A stretch of DNA of 47,435 nucleotides from Paenibacillus tritici (GTDB taxonomy: Bacteria > Bacillota > Bacilli > Paenibacillales > Paenibacillaceae), in NCBI RefSeq assembly GCF_013204885.1, contig NZ_JABMKX010000032.1:1-47435 (forward strand). The letters are read 5' to 3'. A model generated the notes under the pieces. The model made no database searches and was not told the origin of the DNA. It was given only the letters and a program-made list of their open reading frames with translations. The translations under genes were made by a program, and so were the position numbers. Shown piece after piece: positions 33,648-42,444 of the stretch (the first letter of the stretch is position 1; each line of letters opens with the position of its first letter).

Positions 33648-34760
33648 TCATTTGGTCAGCCGGGACAGATGAGTGCCATATTGGAATATCCGTTCCAGGG
33701 ACAGCTTGCGGATCGCCGGCTCATCGAATTTCATCGGGCGGGAATTGGCTTCAAAAAACCACAGTCCGCCCTCTTCATCGACGCCGAGGTCCATGGACAT
33801 CTCGCCCAGCATCATGCTGGAAGCCCGTTCAATCTGCCGGGCGATCAGCAGCGCGGTAGTGGGCACATTCTTCAGGATGAGCGCGCCCTGCTCTGCACCG
33901 AAGGTTCCCTCCAGCATGCTGGAGGGGTCTTCAATGCTGCCGCCGCGCGGCACATGGGTCGTAATACTGCGGGCTCCGGCCAGGCGGGCGCCAATGCCGG
34001 TTACTGCCCAGGCTCCCCGGCCGTTCTTCTGCAGCAGGACACGGAGGTCGAAGGGCCGCCCGCGGTGTGTGGCAAGTACGATCGCCTGCTGCACGATATA
34101 ACGGGAGGTTCCTTTTTCCCGGCCGATTCTGGCCCACAGACGATCAACAGACGCGGCTTTATATGTGGTGTTTTTCTTGCCGCCCTGGATCTGCAGCCGG
34201 TAGGGGAGCAGGGTGTCCGGCCGGTATCTCAGCCGCATAATACCTTTGCCCGCTTTGCCTTTCTCCGGTTTGAGATAGAGGCTGTCATGATTCTTCAGCA
34301 TAGCTGTAAGGGTGGCTGCACTGCGCAGGCGCCGGGTTTTGGGCACATGCCTGGAGGTGGCCTTGGATTCCTTGAGCCATTCAAACAGATTCCATTTATT
34401 GAAGAAACTCGGGTTGTACAGCTGAATTTCCGGGTGCGCCAGACACTCCGCAATTTTGCGGATGACTGGCGCTTTTTCCTCCTCCTCACGGTTGGGAATC
34501 CGGTTGTAAATGACCTGCGGCAGCGGAACGGGAATGGCATACCAGAGCTTGCCGCTGGCTGAAGGCACGTAGCCGGTCACGACTCGTTCCTCGAGCTTCA
34601 AGTCGCGGACCGTGACGACATATACGAGATAACCCAATTCTTTGCCGGTACGGATAATGTCACGGAAGTTCGTGCGGTTGCCGCGGAACTGCTGCAGCCG
34701 GTCACTGGTCGTCAGGATAGCGATAACTGGCTTGCTGGGGTCTGGAATCCGGCTGTTCAC
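33648..34760 (-). CDS. YheC/YheD-type ATP-grasp protein (fourth in operon)
   Basis: A 370-residue short-form enzyme. PVIAILTTSDRLQQFRGNRT opens it; PQVIYNRIPNREE is the family motif near 80-95; YLKPEKGKAGKGIMRLRY is the ATP-binding loop. DLRVLLQKNGRGAWAVTGIG and RSITTHVPRGG follow, and MDLGVDEEGGLWFFEANSRP carries the metal-binding Asp and Glu/Asn. The GTG start (34760) overlaps the upstream stop by 4 nt with GGAGGG before it, so translation is coupled. Sequence identity to the other four copies is moderate, indicating old duplication and specialisation rather than a recent copy. Confidence 0.85.
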   Translation of the reverse strand: MNSRIPDPSKPVIAILTTSDRLQQFRGNRTNFRDIIRTGKELGYLVYVVTVRDLKLEERVVTGYVPSASGKLWYAIPVPLPQVIYNRIPNREEEEKAPVIRKIAECLAHPEIQLYNPSFFNKWNLFEWLKESKATSRHVPKTRRLRSAATLTAMLKNHDSLYLKPEKGKAGKGIMRLRYRPDTLLPYRLQIQGGKKNTTYKAASVDRLWARIGREKGTSRYIVQQAIVLATHRGRPFDLRVLLQKNGRGAWAVTGIGARLAGARSITTHVPRGGSIEDPSSMLEGTFGAEQGALILKNVPTTALLIARQIERASSMMLGEMSMDLGVDEEGGLWFFEANSRPMKFDEPAIRKLSLERIFQYGTHLSRLTK

Positions 34761-36130
34761 AAGTCATCCCTCCTGCGGAATTTGCTGAGATACAGACAAT
34801 GCTCCAGGATGTGCTCAATGGAAGCTTTGCCCTCAGCGCGCAGGGAGGGGTGGCGGAAGATAGAGCGTCCCGGTTTGGCATTGGCCTCGAACATCCAGAT
34901 ATCCTCATCCTGGTCAATGCCAAGATCGAATCCGATCTCACCAAGCAGATGGCGGTGCTGGATCTCCAGGGATTCCGCAAGCTTGACGGCTGTAGTCTTG
35001 GCGCGCTGCAGCACTTCATCCGATCTTGCGCCAAAGACGCGGCCGAGCGCCTGCTGTGGAGTCAGCAAGGCACCGCCGTTCTTCAGGTGGGTGGTCACGC
35101 TGCCCCGTCCGGCTTTTTTGGCTCCGATGCCGACGACAATCCATTGGTTGCTGCCGTTCTTATGCATATGGAAGCGGAAGTCGATCGGGCAGCCGTCGAT
35201 CTCAATGAGCCGGATGCCCTGCTGCACCACATAGTTCTGCATGCTCTGCCCATGACGGCCCCGCAGCATGCGCATCAGGCTGTCGAAGCTGGTGAAGCGC
35301 AGCAGCACGTTCTTACCATTTCTCCGGTAACGGGCGAAGTATCCTTTCTTCGGCAGATAGGTCAGACGGTAGATTCCATGTCCGAGGCTGCCGGCGGAGG
35401 GTTTGTAATAGACGAAGTGGTGACGGTCCAGCATTTCCCGCATTTGTTCGGAGCTGGGATTGCTGTGCGTTTCGGGTACGAAGCGGTTCGCCGCACCGTC
35501 GTTCTCCAGCAGCCGGTAAATATCCGATTTATTGAAGAAACTCCAGTTGAAATAAGGGATCTTCTTGCGTCCGAAGCGTTCGCGCAGCTGGTTGATATAA
35601 GGTGAGGTCTCAGCTCTGCGGCTGGGCAGACGATTGTAGACTACATCCGGCAAAGGCACCAGCTTGCGCTCGAACCTGCCGGTTGCCGTCAGGAAGTAGC
35701 CGTTGATCTGCTCCTGCTGCCAGTCGATATCGCGCGGCATGAAGGCGAAGATGTAGCATTTGTTGCTGCCTTCGCGCAGCAGCTGCTTGATGAAGCCGGT
35801 ACGGGCGCCGAAGGGCTGGGCCACAGAAGCGGGGCCGTCTGATAATACACCGACCAGCGGGCCTAGCTGGACTTCATCATTCTGCAGATTACGCAGGTAG
35901 ATGCCGCCTGTCTTCGGAACCTTGATGGCACTTTTGACTCCCGAAGCCAGGAATAGATGTTTGCCGGCACGGTTGATCGGCTTGATCGTGGCCGGGATAG
36001 CATCTCTTCCGAGGCGCAGGCGGATGTTTTTCTTACCGGATAATTTCAGGCTTTTCATCAGTTCACCCGAGACATATACGACTCGATCAGGCTGCTTGGT
36101 GAAATGTACATTGCAAAAAGTGAGACCCAT
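34757..36130 (-). CDS. yheD: YheD-like ATP-grasp protein, long form (third in operon)
   Basis: A 457-residue protein. Residues ~1-110 form an extra N-terminal beta-rich domain (VVYVSGELMKSLKLSGKKNI, YLRNLQNDEVQLGP). The catalytic part then has DVVYNRLPSRRAE, VYYKPSAGSLGHGIYRLTY, DFRFHMHKNGSNQWIVVGIG, GSVTTHLKNGG and FDLGIDQDEDIWMFEANAKP. Length and domain order match B. subtilis YheD, reported to localise around the forespore. ATG 36130 follows the previous stop with no gap, using AAGGAGG. The symbol reflects resemblance, not proven orthology. Confidence 0.85.
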   Translation of the reverse strand: MGLTFCNVHFTKQPDRVVYVSGELMKSLKLSGKKNIRLRLGRDAIPATIKPINRAGKHLFLASGVKSAIKVPKTGGIYLRNLQNDEVQLGPLVGVLSDGPASVAQPFGARTGFIKQLLREGSNKCYIFAFMPRDIDWQQEQINGYFLTATGRFERKLVPLPDVVYNRLPSRRAETSPYINQLRERFGRKKIPYFNWSFFNKSDIYRLLENDGAANRFVPETHSNPSSEQMREMLDRHHFVYYKPSAGSLGHGIYRLTYLPKKGYFARYRRNGKNVLLRFTSFDSLMRMLRGRHGQSMQNYVVQQGIRLIEIDGCPIDFRFHMHKNGSNQWIVVGIGAKKAGRGSVTTHLKNGGALLTPQQALGRVFGARSDEVLQRAKTTAVKLAESLEIQHRHLLGEIGFDLGIDQDEDIWMFEANAKPGRSIFRHPSLRAEGKASIEHILEHCLYLSKFRRRDDL

Positions 36131-37309
36131 TTATGAATCCTCCTTTGGAACCATAGATATCGTTCTCCCGTGTGAACGGAGCTGCCCTCGAGGCAGCTTG
36201 TGATGGCTGCTTGATGTAAGCAGCAGATGGCGCGCATAGCGCAGCGGGTTCTCGGCAGCGAGTGTAGCAGCCCGGCGGTCGCCCGTCAGCCGGAACACCG
36301 TGCGCCCTGGTTTGGAATTGGCTTCCAGCAGATAGATTCTTCCTCCGGCATCAATACCGTAATCAAGGCCGAGTTCGCCGAGTCTGCCGCAGGATTCTTC
36401 CAGGAGCGGGGGCAGGAGAGCCGACGCTGAGGTCAGCTCCTCCAGCAGCACCTGCCCTGCCCCGCCGTATTCGTGCAGCAGGAAGGGCAGGGCAGGAACC
36501 GCGGTTCCCCCGCCGTGCAGATTGGAGGTCAGTGATCCCCGGTTGCCCAGACGGACGGCCATGCCGGTCAGGGTCCAGGCGCCGGTGCCGTTCTTCTGCA
36601 TCAGCACACGTACATCGAACGGCTGTCCTCCGCTGCCGGTGAGATGCAGATAAGGCTGTATGATATAGCGGTGCTGGCCGATGAAGCGGTCAATCCAGTC
36701 AAGACTTTCGTCCAGCGTACCGAAAACATAATGAAAAGGTTCGTTCTTCCGGTCTCTTCCCCGCACCTTCACGCCGCCGCCTTCACGTTGGCCCAGCAGA
36801 ACAGCGTGCAGGGTGCGTTTGCCGTGGGAGCCGGTTCGGGGCTTCAAAAAAACGCCGAATTCCCTCCCGGCAAGCATATTGCCGAGCGCTTCACGCCCGC
36901 TGTACAACACGGTTTCCGGCAGCAGTCCAGCCGCAGTACGGCTGCGCCGCAGAATCTCGTAGACCCCCCACTTATCTGGAAGTCCGCGTGACCAGGGAAG
37001 ACAGCGGGTTAATACAGAGAGGGCCGATGCCGCTGCTCTTTTCTCTTCCGGTGTCCGGTAGAAGCAGCGGTTGTAGAGAATGTCGGGCGGGGGAGCCTGG
37101 ATAGGCTCCCATTGTCCGTTCTGCCATTGGTAGCCCTTGACATAGGAGCCGTCTGCCGCCACACCTTCCGGATGAAACACAAGGACCTTCAGATCATACA
37201 GCGGGGCCGCCCGGCATAGCTGACTGCAGAACTCCGGTTCTGCGATGGGAGGAATCCCGTGGCGACGGCCTGTCATAATGCCAAGGAACCCCATTGCTGT
37301 TGTGGTCAT
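36131..37309 (-). CDS. YheC/YheD-type ATP-grasp protein, short form (second in operon)
   Basis: A 392-residue enzyme. DILYNRCFYRTPEE is the family motif near 95-108. FLKPRTGSHGKRTLHAVLL carries the ATP loop in a slightly altered form, with Lys-Arg in place of the usual Gly-Ile. VRVLMQKNGTGAWTLTGMAV, RGSLTSNLHGGG and LGLDYGIDAGGRIYLLEANS provide the remaining core. ATG 37309 has AAGGAGG upstream and sits 10 nt after the first gene's stop. The lid change could alter activity; otherwise it looks functional. Confidence 0.84.
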   Translation of the reverse strand: MTTTAMGFLGIMTGRRHGIPPIAEPEFCSQLCRAAPLYDLKVLVFHPEGVAADGSYVKGYQWQNGQWEPIQAPPPDILYNRCFYRTPEEKRAAASALSVLTRCLPWSRGLPDKWGVYEILRRSRTAAGLLPETVLYSGREALGNMLAGREFGVFLKPRTGSHGKRTLHAVLLGQREGGGVKVRGRDRKNEPFHYVFGTLDESLDWIDRFIGQHRYIIQPYLHLTGSGGQPFDVRVLMQKNGTGAWTLTGMAVRLGNRGSLTSNLHGGGTAVPALPFLLHEYGGAGQVLLEELTSASALLPPLLEESCGRLGELGLDYGIDAGGRIYLLEANSKPGRTVFRLTGDRRAATLAAENPLRYARHLLLTSSSHHKLPRGQLRSHGRTISMVPKEDS

Positions 37310-37319
37310 GATGTCCTCC

Positions 37320-38687
37320 TTATAACCCGGCCAGATAACGGCAGTATAGAATCATTTGTTTGACTGAGGGTCTGATTTTCTGGTCATTCAGTGGTGTATT
37401 GTCATTCTTGGACGGCTTGGAGTTAACCTCCAGCAGCCAGATTCTGCCGGACTGGTCTAGCGCGAGGTCGATGCCCAGTTCCCCGAAATGAGCGGGAATG
37501 TAGGTCTCAACCCCTCTGGCGATGGCCAGCGCCGCCCTGGGAAGCTGAATCTGGGTGCTTTCCTTGACGCCGGCCGGGAGACTGCTCTTGGCGATGGCTT
37601 CACGGACGGTACTGAGAGTGCCGCCGCGGGCGAGATTGGAGACGAAATGATTGCTTCCGGCGGTCCGGGCCACTATGGAGGTGACGCCCCATTTGCCGGT
37701 GCCGTTCTTCTGCACAAGGGCCCGGAAATCGACCGGCCGCCGGCCCAGCTCCATCAGGGACAGACCCTGCTGAATCTGGAAGCGTGTAGTCTTCATCTTG
37801 GGACCAATGGAGCTAAAAAGCTTTGCCAGAGTGGGATAGCTTTGCTTGCGTGTACCCATCGGAGTCGTGGACAGCAGCCGGTAGCTGCCGCCCTCTTCCC
37901 TGGAGATGCGCAGAATACCTTTGCCGAGGCTTCCGCGTACCGGCTTCAGGAACACGCTGGGGTAACTGCTGCACATCCTTTTCAATATGGCAAAGCCATT
38001 CAGGGCATGGGATTCAGGCAAATACCGCTGCAGGGCGGGGTCTTGGGCCAGTGCTTCGAATACCTCTGTCTTGTCTAGGAACTTTTCGTTGAAGAAGTGG
38101 GTTCCGTAGCGGGATTTTACATCCGCCAAAAAATGCTGTACGCTAGGTTTATTCTCTACCTTTCGCGTGGTCAGCCGATTGTTGATCACATCGGCAACAG
38201 GAAGGCTCAGCTTCCGCCAGCCCTCATCATATACCCAGCCCTGGATTGTAGTGCTGCGCGATTCCAGCGCTTCCGGGGTGAAGAAATAGACATAGGCGCC
38301 TTGTGCGTGGCAGGCATTGGTCAGCTCCCGGCAGAACATTGTGATCTGGCCGAAGACCCGCTCCGGCTGCTCGGGATGGTCCCGGCTGACCAGGACGCCG
38401 ATGATCGGCCCCAGCCGCAGGATGCGGCTGCCGGAGCTATAGGAGACGTTAAGCATCAGGCGTTGCCTTAAGCCAAGCCGCCGTCCCAGTGCCTCACTTA
38501 CGCGCAGGCTGTCGGATTTGGGGACCGGAATAACGGTAACCTCCTGCCGGAAAGAACCGAAGGTTAGCTGAATTGTTCCGTTCGCCGGTATTTTGAGCCT
38601 CTTCATGGATTTGTCGCCTAGCATTACAGCATTTTCCTGCAGGATGCCCGAGTGAACCGTTTGGACTGGGATCTTAAGCTTAGACAT
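37320..38687 (-). CDS. YheD-like ATP-grasp protein, long form (first in operon)
   Basis: A 455-residue protein with an N-terminal beta-rich domain of ~100 residues (VQTVHSGILQENAVMLGDKS, then LRLGPIIGVLVSRD), as in the third gene. The core has DVINNRLTTRKVE, SVFLKPVRGSLGKGILRIS, DFRALVQKNGTGKWGVTSI, FVSNLARGGT and GIDLALDQSGRIWLLEVNSK. Start ATG 38687 has AAGGAG upstream; the frame extends to 38726 without a site. It opens the six-gene minus-strand operon, so the promoter should lie between here and the yheA-like gene. Confidence 0.86.
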   Translation of the reverse strand: MSKLKIPVQTVHSGILQENAVMLGDKSMKRLKIPANGTIQLTFGSFRQEVTVIPVPKSDSLRVSEALGRRLGLRQRLMLNVSYSSGSRILRLGPIIGVLVSRDHPEQPERVFGQITMFCRELTNACHAQGAYVYFFTPEALESRSTTIQGWVYDEGWRKLSLPVADVINNRLTTRKVENKPSVQHFLADVKSRYGTHFFNEKFLDKTEVFEALAQDPALQRYLPESHALNGFAILKRMCSSYPSVFLKPVRGSLGKGILRISREEGGSYRLLSTTPMGTRKQSYPTLAKLFSSIGPKMKTTRFQIQQGLSLMELGRRPVDFRALVQKNGTGKWGVTSIVARTAGSNHFVSNLARGGTLSTVREAIAKSSLPAGVKESTQIQLPRAALAIARGVETYIPAHFGELGIDLALDQSGRIWLLEVNSKPSKNDNTPLNDQKIRPSVKQMILYCRYLAGL

Positions 38688-38753
38688 CGTGGATCTCCTT
38701 CCGGTAGGCAAGCATGATGCCGGCAATATGAATCTTGAGGGTTACATATCATT

Positions 38754-38781
38754 CATCATATGGAGACATCTGACCCTTGGT
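38754..38781 (-). promoter_or_regulatory. Candidate sporulation (sigma-K-like) promoter of the ATP-grasp operon
   Basis: On the minus strand, CACC (ACC at 38779-38781), 16 nt, then CATATGATG (38754-38762) resembles the sigma-K pattern AC-N16/17-CATANNNTA with one mismatch at the end. The nearest gene start is 67 nt downstream. The match is modest. Confidence 0.3.
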
Positions 38782-39034
38782 GATTGACCTATTCCTGAAA
38801 AAGCCGTGCCGGGCGGATTAAATATCGCTCGCGGCAGCGAAGCAGGCGGGTGTCCCCAGTCCCAGGGCGTGAGCACAGAAGGAAGCAGGCGTGCCTGAGA
38901 GGAATTGCGCGGCTCCGAAATTTGGGCGCGGATTGCCCCGGAGACGGCCGGGTGGCCGGGCATAGGCCCGGCTGAATGGGGTTGGAGCTTCCGAAATGGA
39001 ACAGAGACGAACATCACTTGGAGGAGGAAATAGA

Positions 39035-39376
39035 ATGAACGTTATTGATAAAGCGCATGAATTGGCGAGGGCCATTAAGGACAGCAGTGAGGTATCGGAT
39101 ATTACCAGCGCGATGAAGGTTATCGAAGCAGACCCGGAGAGCAAGGCTATGCTCGACAACTTCCGTCAGAGCCAGATAGAGCTGCAGCAGCGGATGATGA
39201 GCGGAGATATGCCTCCGCAGGACGAAATGGAGAAGATGGAGAAGCTGTTTGAGGTGCTTAACCTCAATCTGGGCATCCGCCGTCTGTTCGACGCCGAGCG
39301 CCGGCTCAGTGTTGTCATTGAAGATGTGAACAAAATCATCACGGACAGCCTGTCCCAAATGTACGGCGGACAATAG
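39035..39376 (+). CDS. yheA: YlbF/YmcA-family protein (YheA-like)
   Basis: A 113-residue helical protein of the YlbF/YheA/YmcA family: NVIDKAHELARAIKDSSEV, a central helix pair with MKVIEADPESKAMLDNFRQ, and a C-terminal FDAERRLSVVIEDVNKIITD. ATG 39035 has GGAGGAGG upstream; the longer frame from 38996 begins before that site. In B. subtilis yheA is near yheC and yheD, and here it diverges from the ATP-grasp operon, matching that synteny. YlbF and YmcA help RNase Y in mRNA maturation; the YheA role itself is not settled. Confidence 0.85.
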   Translation: MNVIDKAHELARAIKDSSEVSDITSAMKVIEADPESKAMLDNFRQSQIELQQRMMSGDMPPQDEMEKMEKLFEVLNLNLGIRRLFDAERRLSVVIEDVNKIITDSLSQMYGGQ

Positions 39377-39408
39377 GAAGCGGGAGACGGGATGCTCTCG
39401 GACACGGC

Positions 39409-39452
39409 AAAAGGGTGATTTCAAGGCCAATTGGCTCTGAAATCACCCTTTT
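39409..39452 (+). terminator. Terminator after the YheA-like gene
   Basis: AAAAGGGTGATTTCA (39409-39423) is matched by TGAAATCACCCTTTT (39438-39452), a 15-bp stem with a T-rich end. Confidence 0.9.
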
Positions 39453-39487
39453 CTGTGCGCTTTTGTGAATGATACCTATGAAGTGTG

Positions 39488-40063
39488 CTAATCCTGCTTC
39501 CCTTCAATCACACAGAGCAGAACGGCAGCGGCAATTCCCATGCGCCGGTCCAGCACACCCTGGCGGTCCTCGGAGAAGTCGGCGATGATCTTGGTGACGA
39601 ACGGGTTGAAGTTCTGGCGGTAGGCCGGAATCACGAGGTTGCCAATCTCCACATTATATTGCTGCGGAATCAGCGTGATAAAGCGCCGCAGCAGGGCCGA
39701 GAATAAGCTGCCCTCCTTAATGAATCCGAGCTCGTTATCCCGCTTGTCGAGAATGGCCCATTCATCCTTGACGATGGATTTCAGGCCCTTGCGGCGGAGT
39801 GCGCCCAGAGATTCCCCGGTCTCTGAATCGTATACATCATAGGTAGCGCTGAAGTCGATCATATTGCGGGCTTTGATGCGCAGCAGCTCCTTGTCCATCG
39901 TCTCGTCGGTATATAGCGCGATGTCCTCTTTCAGCTTGAAGGCCTTCATTTGCGAGAACAGCAGCAGCTCCTCCGAGTTGTTATAGATGTGTACTTTGGC
40001 TCCCACCACAGAGAATACTTTTTTACGGATTATGTATTCGGATTGGTTCCAAATGCTATTCAA
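39488..40063 (-). CDS. LURP-one/tubby C-terminal-like protein
   Basis: A 191-residue protein of the LURP-one-related/tubby-like fold: successive short strands with KVHIYNNSEELLLFSQMKAF, ARNMIDFSATYDVYDSETGE and SLGALRRKGLKSIVKDEWAI, where the D-x-x-G-x-x-x-G pattern is typical. DNELGFIKEGS and a hydrophobic C-terminal helix (GIAAAVLLCVIEG) follow. The start is TTG 40063 with GGAGGG. Members are membrane-associated or scramblase-like in fold; the bacterial function is unclear. It is convergent to the YheA-like gene. Confidence 0.75.
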   Translation of the reverse strand: MNSIWNQSEYIIRKKVFSVVGAKVHIYNNSEELLLFSQMKAFKLKEDIALYTDETMDKELLRIKARNMIDFSATYDVYDSETGESLGALRRKGLKSIVKDEWAILDKRDNELGFIKEGSLFSALLRRFITLIPQQYNVEIGNLVIPAYRQNFNPFVTKIIADFSEDRQGVLDRRMGIAAAVLLCVIEGKQD

Positions 40064-40260
40064 GGTAAATCCCTCCTCTTTCTGCCTCTATCATCTCACA
40101 CCCTTGGCCTACAGGCTAGACCATAAACGGACTTGGACGAAGGCGCAATCAGTCTGCCGGAAAAATTACTGTGCTTGTCTCATAATTCAGGCCGCAGGTT
40201 CATAGAGTAGAGATATAGATTCAATCCCATCATCTTTTAGAGCGAAGGAGCGGTCCTGCA

Positions 40261-40545
40261 ATGAGAAAAAAAAGTAAATTCAAACACTCCGTGTATCTGC
40301 TGGCAGCCCTGGCCATGCTGTTATACGCGCTGCCGAAGCTGTCTTTTCAGAATGGCCCCGGCTGGGTGCTGGGCTTCGGCGTTGTCTGGTGTATCTTCGC
40401 GTTCATGGTGATTGCCTCTCATCTGCATTTCATTATCGGAGTGGATGAAGAGAAGCAGAAGCGCCTGGATGCCGTCCGCAAGGCTAAGCTTGCGCAGTGG
40501 CAGGGCAAATGGAATGAAGAGGGCCGGGTGTCTCAGAGATCATAG
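40261..40545 (+). CDS. Two-TM hypothetical membrane protein
   Basis: A 94-residue protein with a basic N-terminus (MRKKSKFKHS), TM1 at residues 10-27, TM2 at ~35-58 (VLGFGVVWCIFAFMVIASHL) and a charged C-terminal helix (EEKQKRLDAVRKAKLAQWQG). The layout is that of a small cytoplasmic-tail membrane protein, with no family recognised. ATG 40261 has GAAGGAG upstream. Confidence 0.75.
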   Translation: MRKKSKFKHSVYLLAALAMLLYALPKLSFQNGPGWVLGFGVVWCIFAFMVIASHLHFIIGVDEEKQKRLDAVRKAKLAQWQGKWNEEGRVSQRS

Positions 40546-40575
40546 AATTTGTATACTGTCATCCATTCTACAAGC

Positions 40576-40609
40576 ACCCCCTGTCTGGCCATTGAGCCGG
40601 ACCGGGGGT
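40576..40609 (+). terminator. Hairpin, probable weak terminator
   Basis: ACCCCC-GTC-GGC pairs with GCC-GAC-GGGGGT, with single mismatches between blocks and a CATTGA loop. Only TT follows, so termination strength is uncertain. Confidence 0.45.
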
Positions 40610-40783
40610 TAGCTGCGTGGACCGCTGTAAGTCAGGAATAAGCTGATGTGTGTTATATATATTCCCGGCTGTATTCATTGATGCATTTCCCGGGCAGGTT
40701 CATTCGGATGGCGTTCATCCGGCGTGTGGATAATGGCTTGTCATAGAGCTGTCATATCTTTGAAAAGATACAGATGAACCTGC

Positions 40784-40812
40784 TGTACTCCGGTGTTGCC
40801 AGCATGTATAAT
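40784..40812 (+). promoter_or_regulatory. Sigma-A-like promoter of ytoI
   Basis: TGTACT (40784-40789), 17 nt, TATAAT (40807-40812). The TTG start of the gene is 41 nt downstream. Confidence 0.5.
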
Positions 40813-40853
40813 GGGTACAGAATAGTACAGATCGGGGTATGGGGGTGTAACAG

Positions 40854-42188
40854 TTGGAAGGTCAGGGCGATAACATCACAAAGCACGAACAACTGCTGCA
40901 GCACATTGAAAGCCTGAAGGTTGGAACCAAGATATCCGTCCGCAAGCTGGCCAAGGAAATGGGCGTCAGCGAAGGTACGGCTTACCGAGCAGTGAAGGAA
41001 GCGGAGAACCTCGGGATCGTCATCACCAAGGAGCGGATCGGTACGGTCCGCGTGGAGAAGAAGCCGCGCAATATTTCCGATCAGCTTACCTTCGGGGATG
41101 TCGTGGATATCGTTGAGGGGCATGTGCTCGGCGGAGCCGAAGGCCTGAACAAGCATCTTCACAAATATGTGATCGGCGCGATGAAGGTCGATGCCATGAT
41201 CCGTTATATCGACGCGGACAGCCTGCTGATCGTGGGTAACCGCGATGATGTGCACTCGCTTGCGCTGGAGCAGGGGGCAGGGGTGCTGGTGACGGGGGGC
41301 TTCGGCACAAGCCGGGAGGTTAAGGCGCTGGCGGACGAGCTGGACCTGCCGGTCATCTCCTCCAGGCATGATACGTTTACTGTGGCTTCGATGATTAACC
41401 GGGCGATATTTGACCGGCTGATTAAGAAGAAGATTATGCTGGTCGAGGATATCGTTGAGGGCAAGCCGCGGCTGAATACACTCAAGATCTCCAGCACAGC
41501 CGGAGAACTGCGTGAATTATCGCTGGCAAGCGGCGAGCAGCGCTTCCCGGTAACAGATGAGTGGAACCGGGTCATCGGAATCGTGGGCCGGCGCGATGTG
41601 GAGGAGCTTAGCGAAGGCCAGAGCATCGAGAAAGCGATGGTCCGCAGTCCGGTCACCGCGGCACTCCAGACCTCGCTGGCTTCGGCGGCGCAGATTATGA
41701 TGTGGGAAGGGATTGACTTTCTGCCGATCGTGGACCGGAACCGCAAGCTGGTGGGGTCAGTAACCCGGAGAGAGGTGCTGCAGAGCCTGCGCGATGCCAG
41801 CAATCAGCCGCAGCTTGGAGAGACCTTTGACCATTTGATCTGGAACGGCTTCGCAGATGAACGGGATGAGGAGGGCAGGCTGTTCTTCCACGGCTTCATT
41901 ACCCCGCAGATGGCAACGGACCTTGGGACGATCTCGGAAGGGATATTGTCCACACTGATGACCCTGGCCGCCTTCAAAGCGGCCAAGGATATTACCGGGA
42001 ACGACTATGTGCTGGACAACATGTCCACCTATTTCATCCGTCCGGTGCAGATTGAGCATTCCATCATCGTCATGCCGAAGCTGCTGGAGATCAGCCGCCG
42101 TACCTGTAAGCTGGAGATTGAGATCAGCTATATGGACACCATTGTGGCGAAGGCCGTGCTGATGCTCCAGTCCATTGACCACGGGTAG
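40854..42188 (+). CDS. ytoI: DRTGG/CBS/hot-dog domain protein YtoI
   Basis: A 444-residue protein in the order of B. subtilis YtoI. It has an N-terminal winged helix-turn-helix (ISVRKLAKEMGVSEGTAYRA, residues 27-46), a DRTGG domain (~70-185, with GAGVLVTGGFGTSREVKAL), two CBS motifs (~190-310, ending LPIVDRNRKLVGSVTRREVL) and a C-terminal hot-dog/thioesterase-like domain (~320-440). CBS pairs often sense adenine nucleotides, suggesting a nucleotide-responsive regulator. TTG 40854 follows GGGGGTG. Its neighbour order toward dnaE resembles that of B. subtilis. Confidence 0.88.
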   Translation: MEGQGDNITKHEQLLQHIESLKVGTKISVRKLAKEMGVSEGTAYRAVKEAENLGIVITKERIGTVRVEKKPRNISDQLTFGDVVDIVEGHVLGGAEGLNKHLHKYVIGAMKVDAMIRYIDADSLLIVGNRDDVHSLALEQGAGVLVTGGFGTSREVKALADELDLPVISSRHDTFTVASMINRAIFDRLIKKKIMLVEDIVEGKPRLNTLKISSTAGELRELSLASGEQRFPVTDEWNRVIGIVGRRDVEELSEGQSIEKAMVRSPVTAALQTSLASAAQIMMWEGIDFLPIVDRNRKLVGSVTRREVLQSLRDASNQPQLGETFDHLIWNGFADERDEEGRLFFHGFITPQMATDLGTISEGILSTLMTLAAFKAAKDITGNDYVLDNMSTYFIRPVQIEHSIIVMPKLLEISRRTCKLEIEISYMDTIVAKAVLMLQSIDHG

Positions 42189-42225
42189 CTCGGGAGTCTG
42201 CGCACGGTAAGTGACAAGTGCCAAC

Positions 42226-42246
42226 TCCTATCTCCTATCTCCTATC
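42226..42246. repeat. Three 7-bp tandem repeats
   Basis: TCCTATC occurs three times in succession, followed by one more T. It lies between the ytoI stop and its hairpin. Confidence 0.85.
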
Positions 42247-42294
42247 TATAACTGATTATCGTTGAACGGAAATTGAAGAGTTTCAGCCAAAAAT

Positions 42295-42334
42295 AGACCA
42301 GACTCTCCTGGAGACCGGGAGGAGTAACTGGTCT
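42295..42334 (+). terminator. Probable terminator after ytoI
   Basis: AGACCAG (42295-42301) pairs with CTGGTCT (42328-42334), with an inner CTCC/GGAG helix. GTTTGCG follows, and GCGTCTATTT occurs twice downstream. Confidence 0.6.
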
Positions 42335-42444
42335 GTTTGCGTCTATTTGCGTCTATTTTCGTTCGGCGGCAGGCTGCAGGTCTAAGGGCCAGGGGCCAGC
42401 GCTGCTGTGGAACCCCCTAGTTGGCTTAAGTACTAAGTGAACAA

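Noticed and set aside
38818..39159. 113-codon minus-strand frame over the yheA-like gene
   Set aside because: Antisense to the YheA-like gene and its leader, without signals. The 38820-38990 leader holds only a GCCGGGC/GCCCGGC hairpin near 38954-38971.
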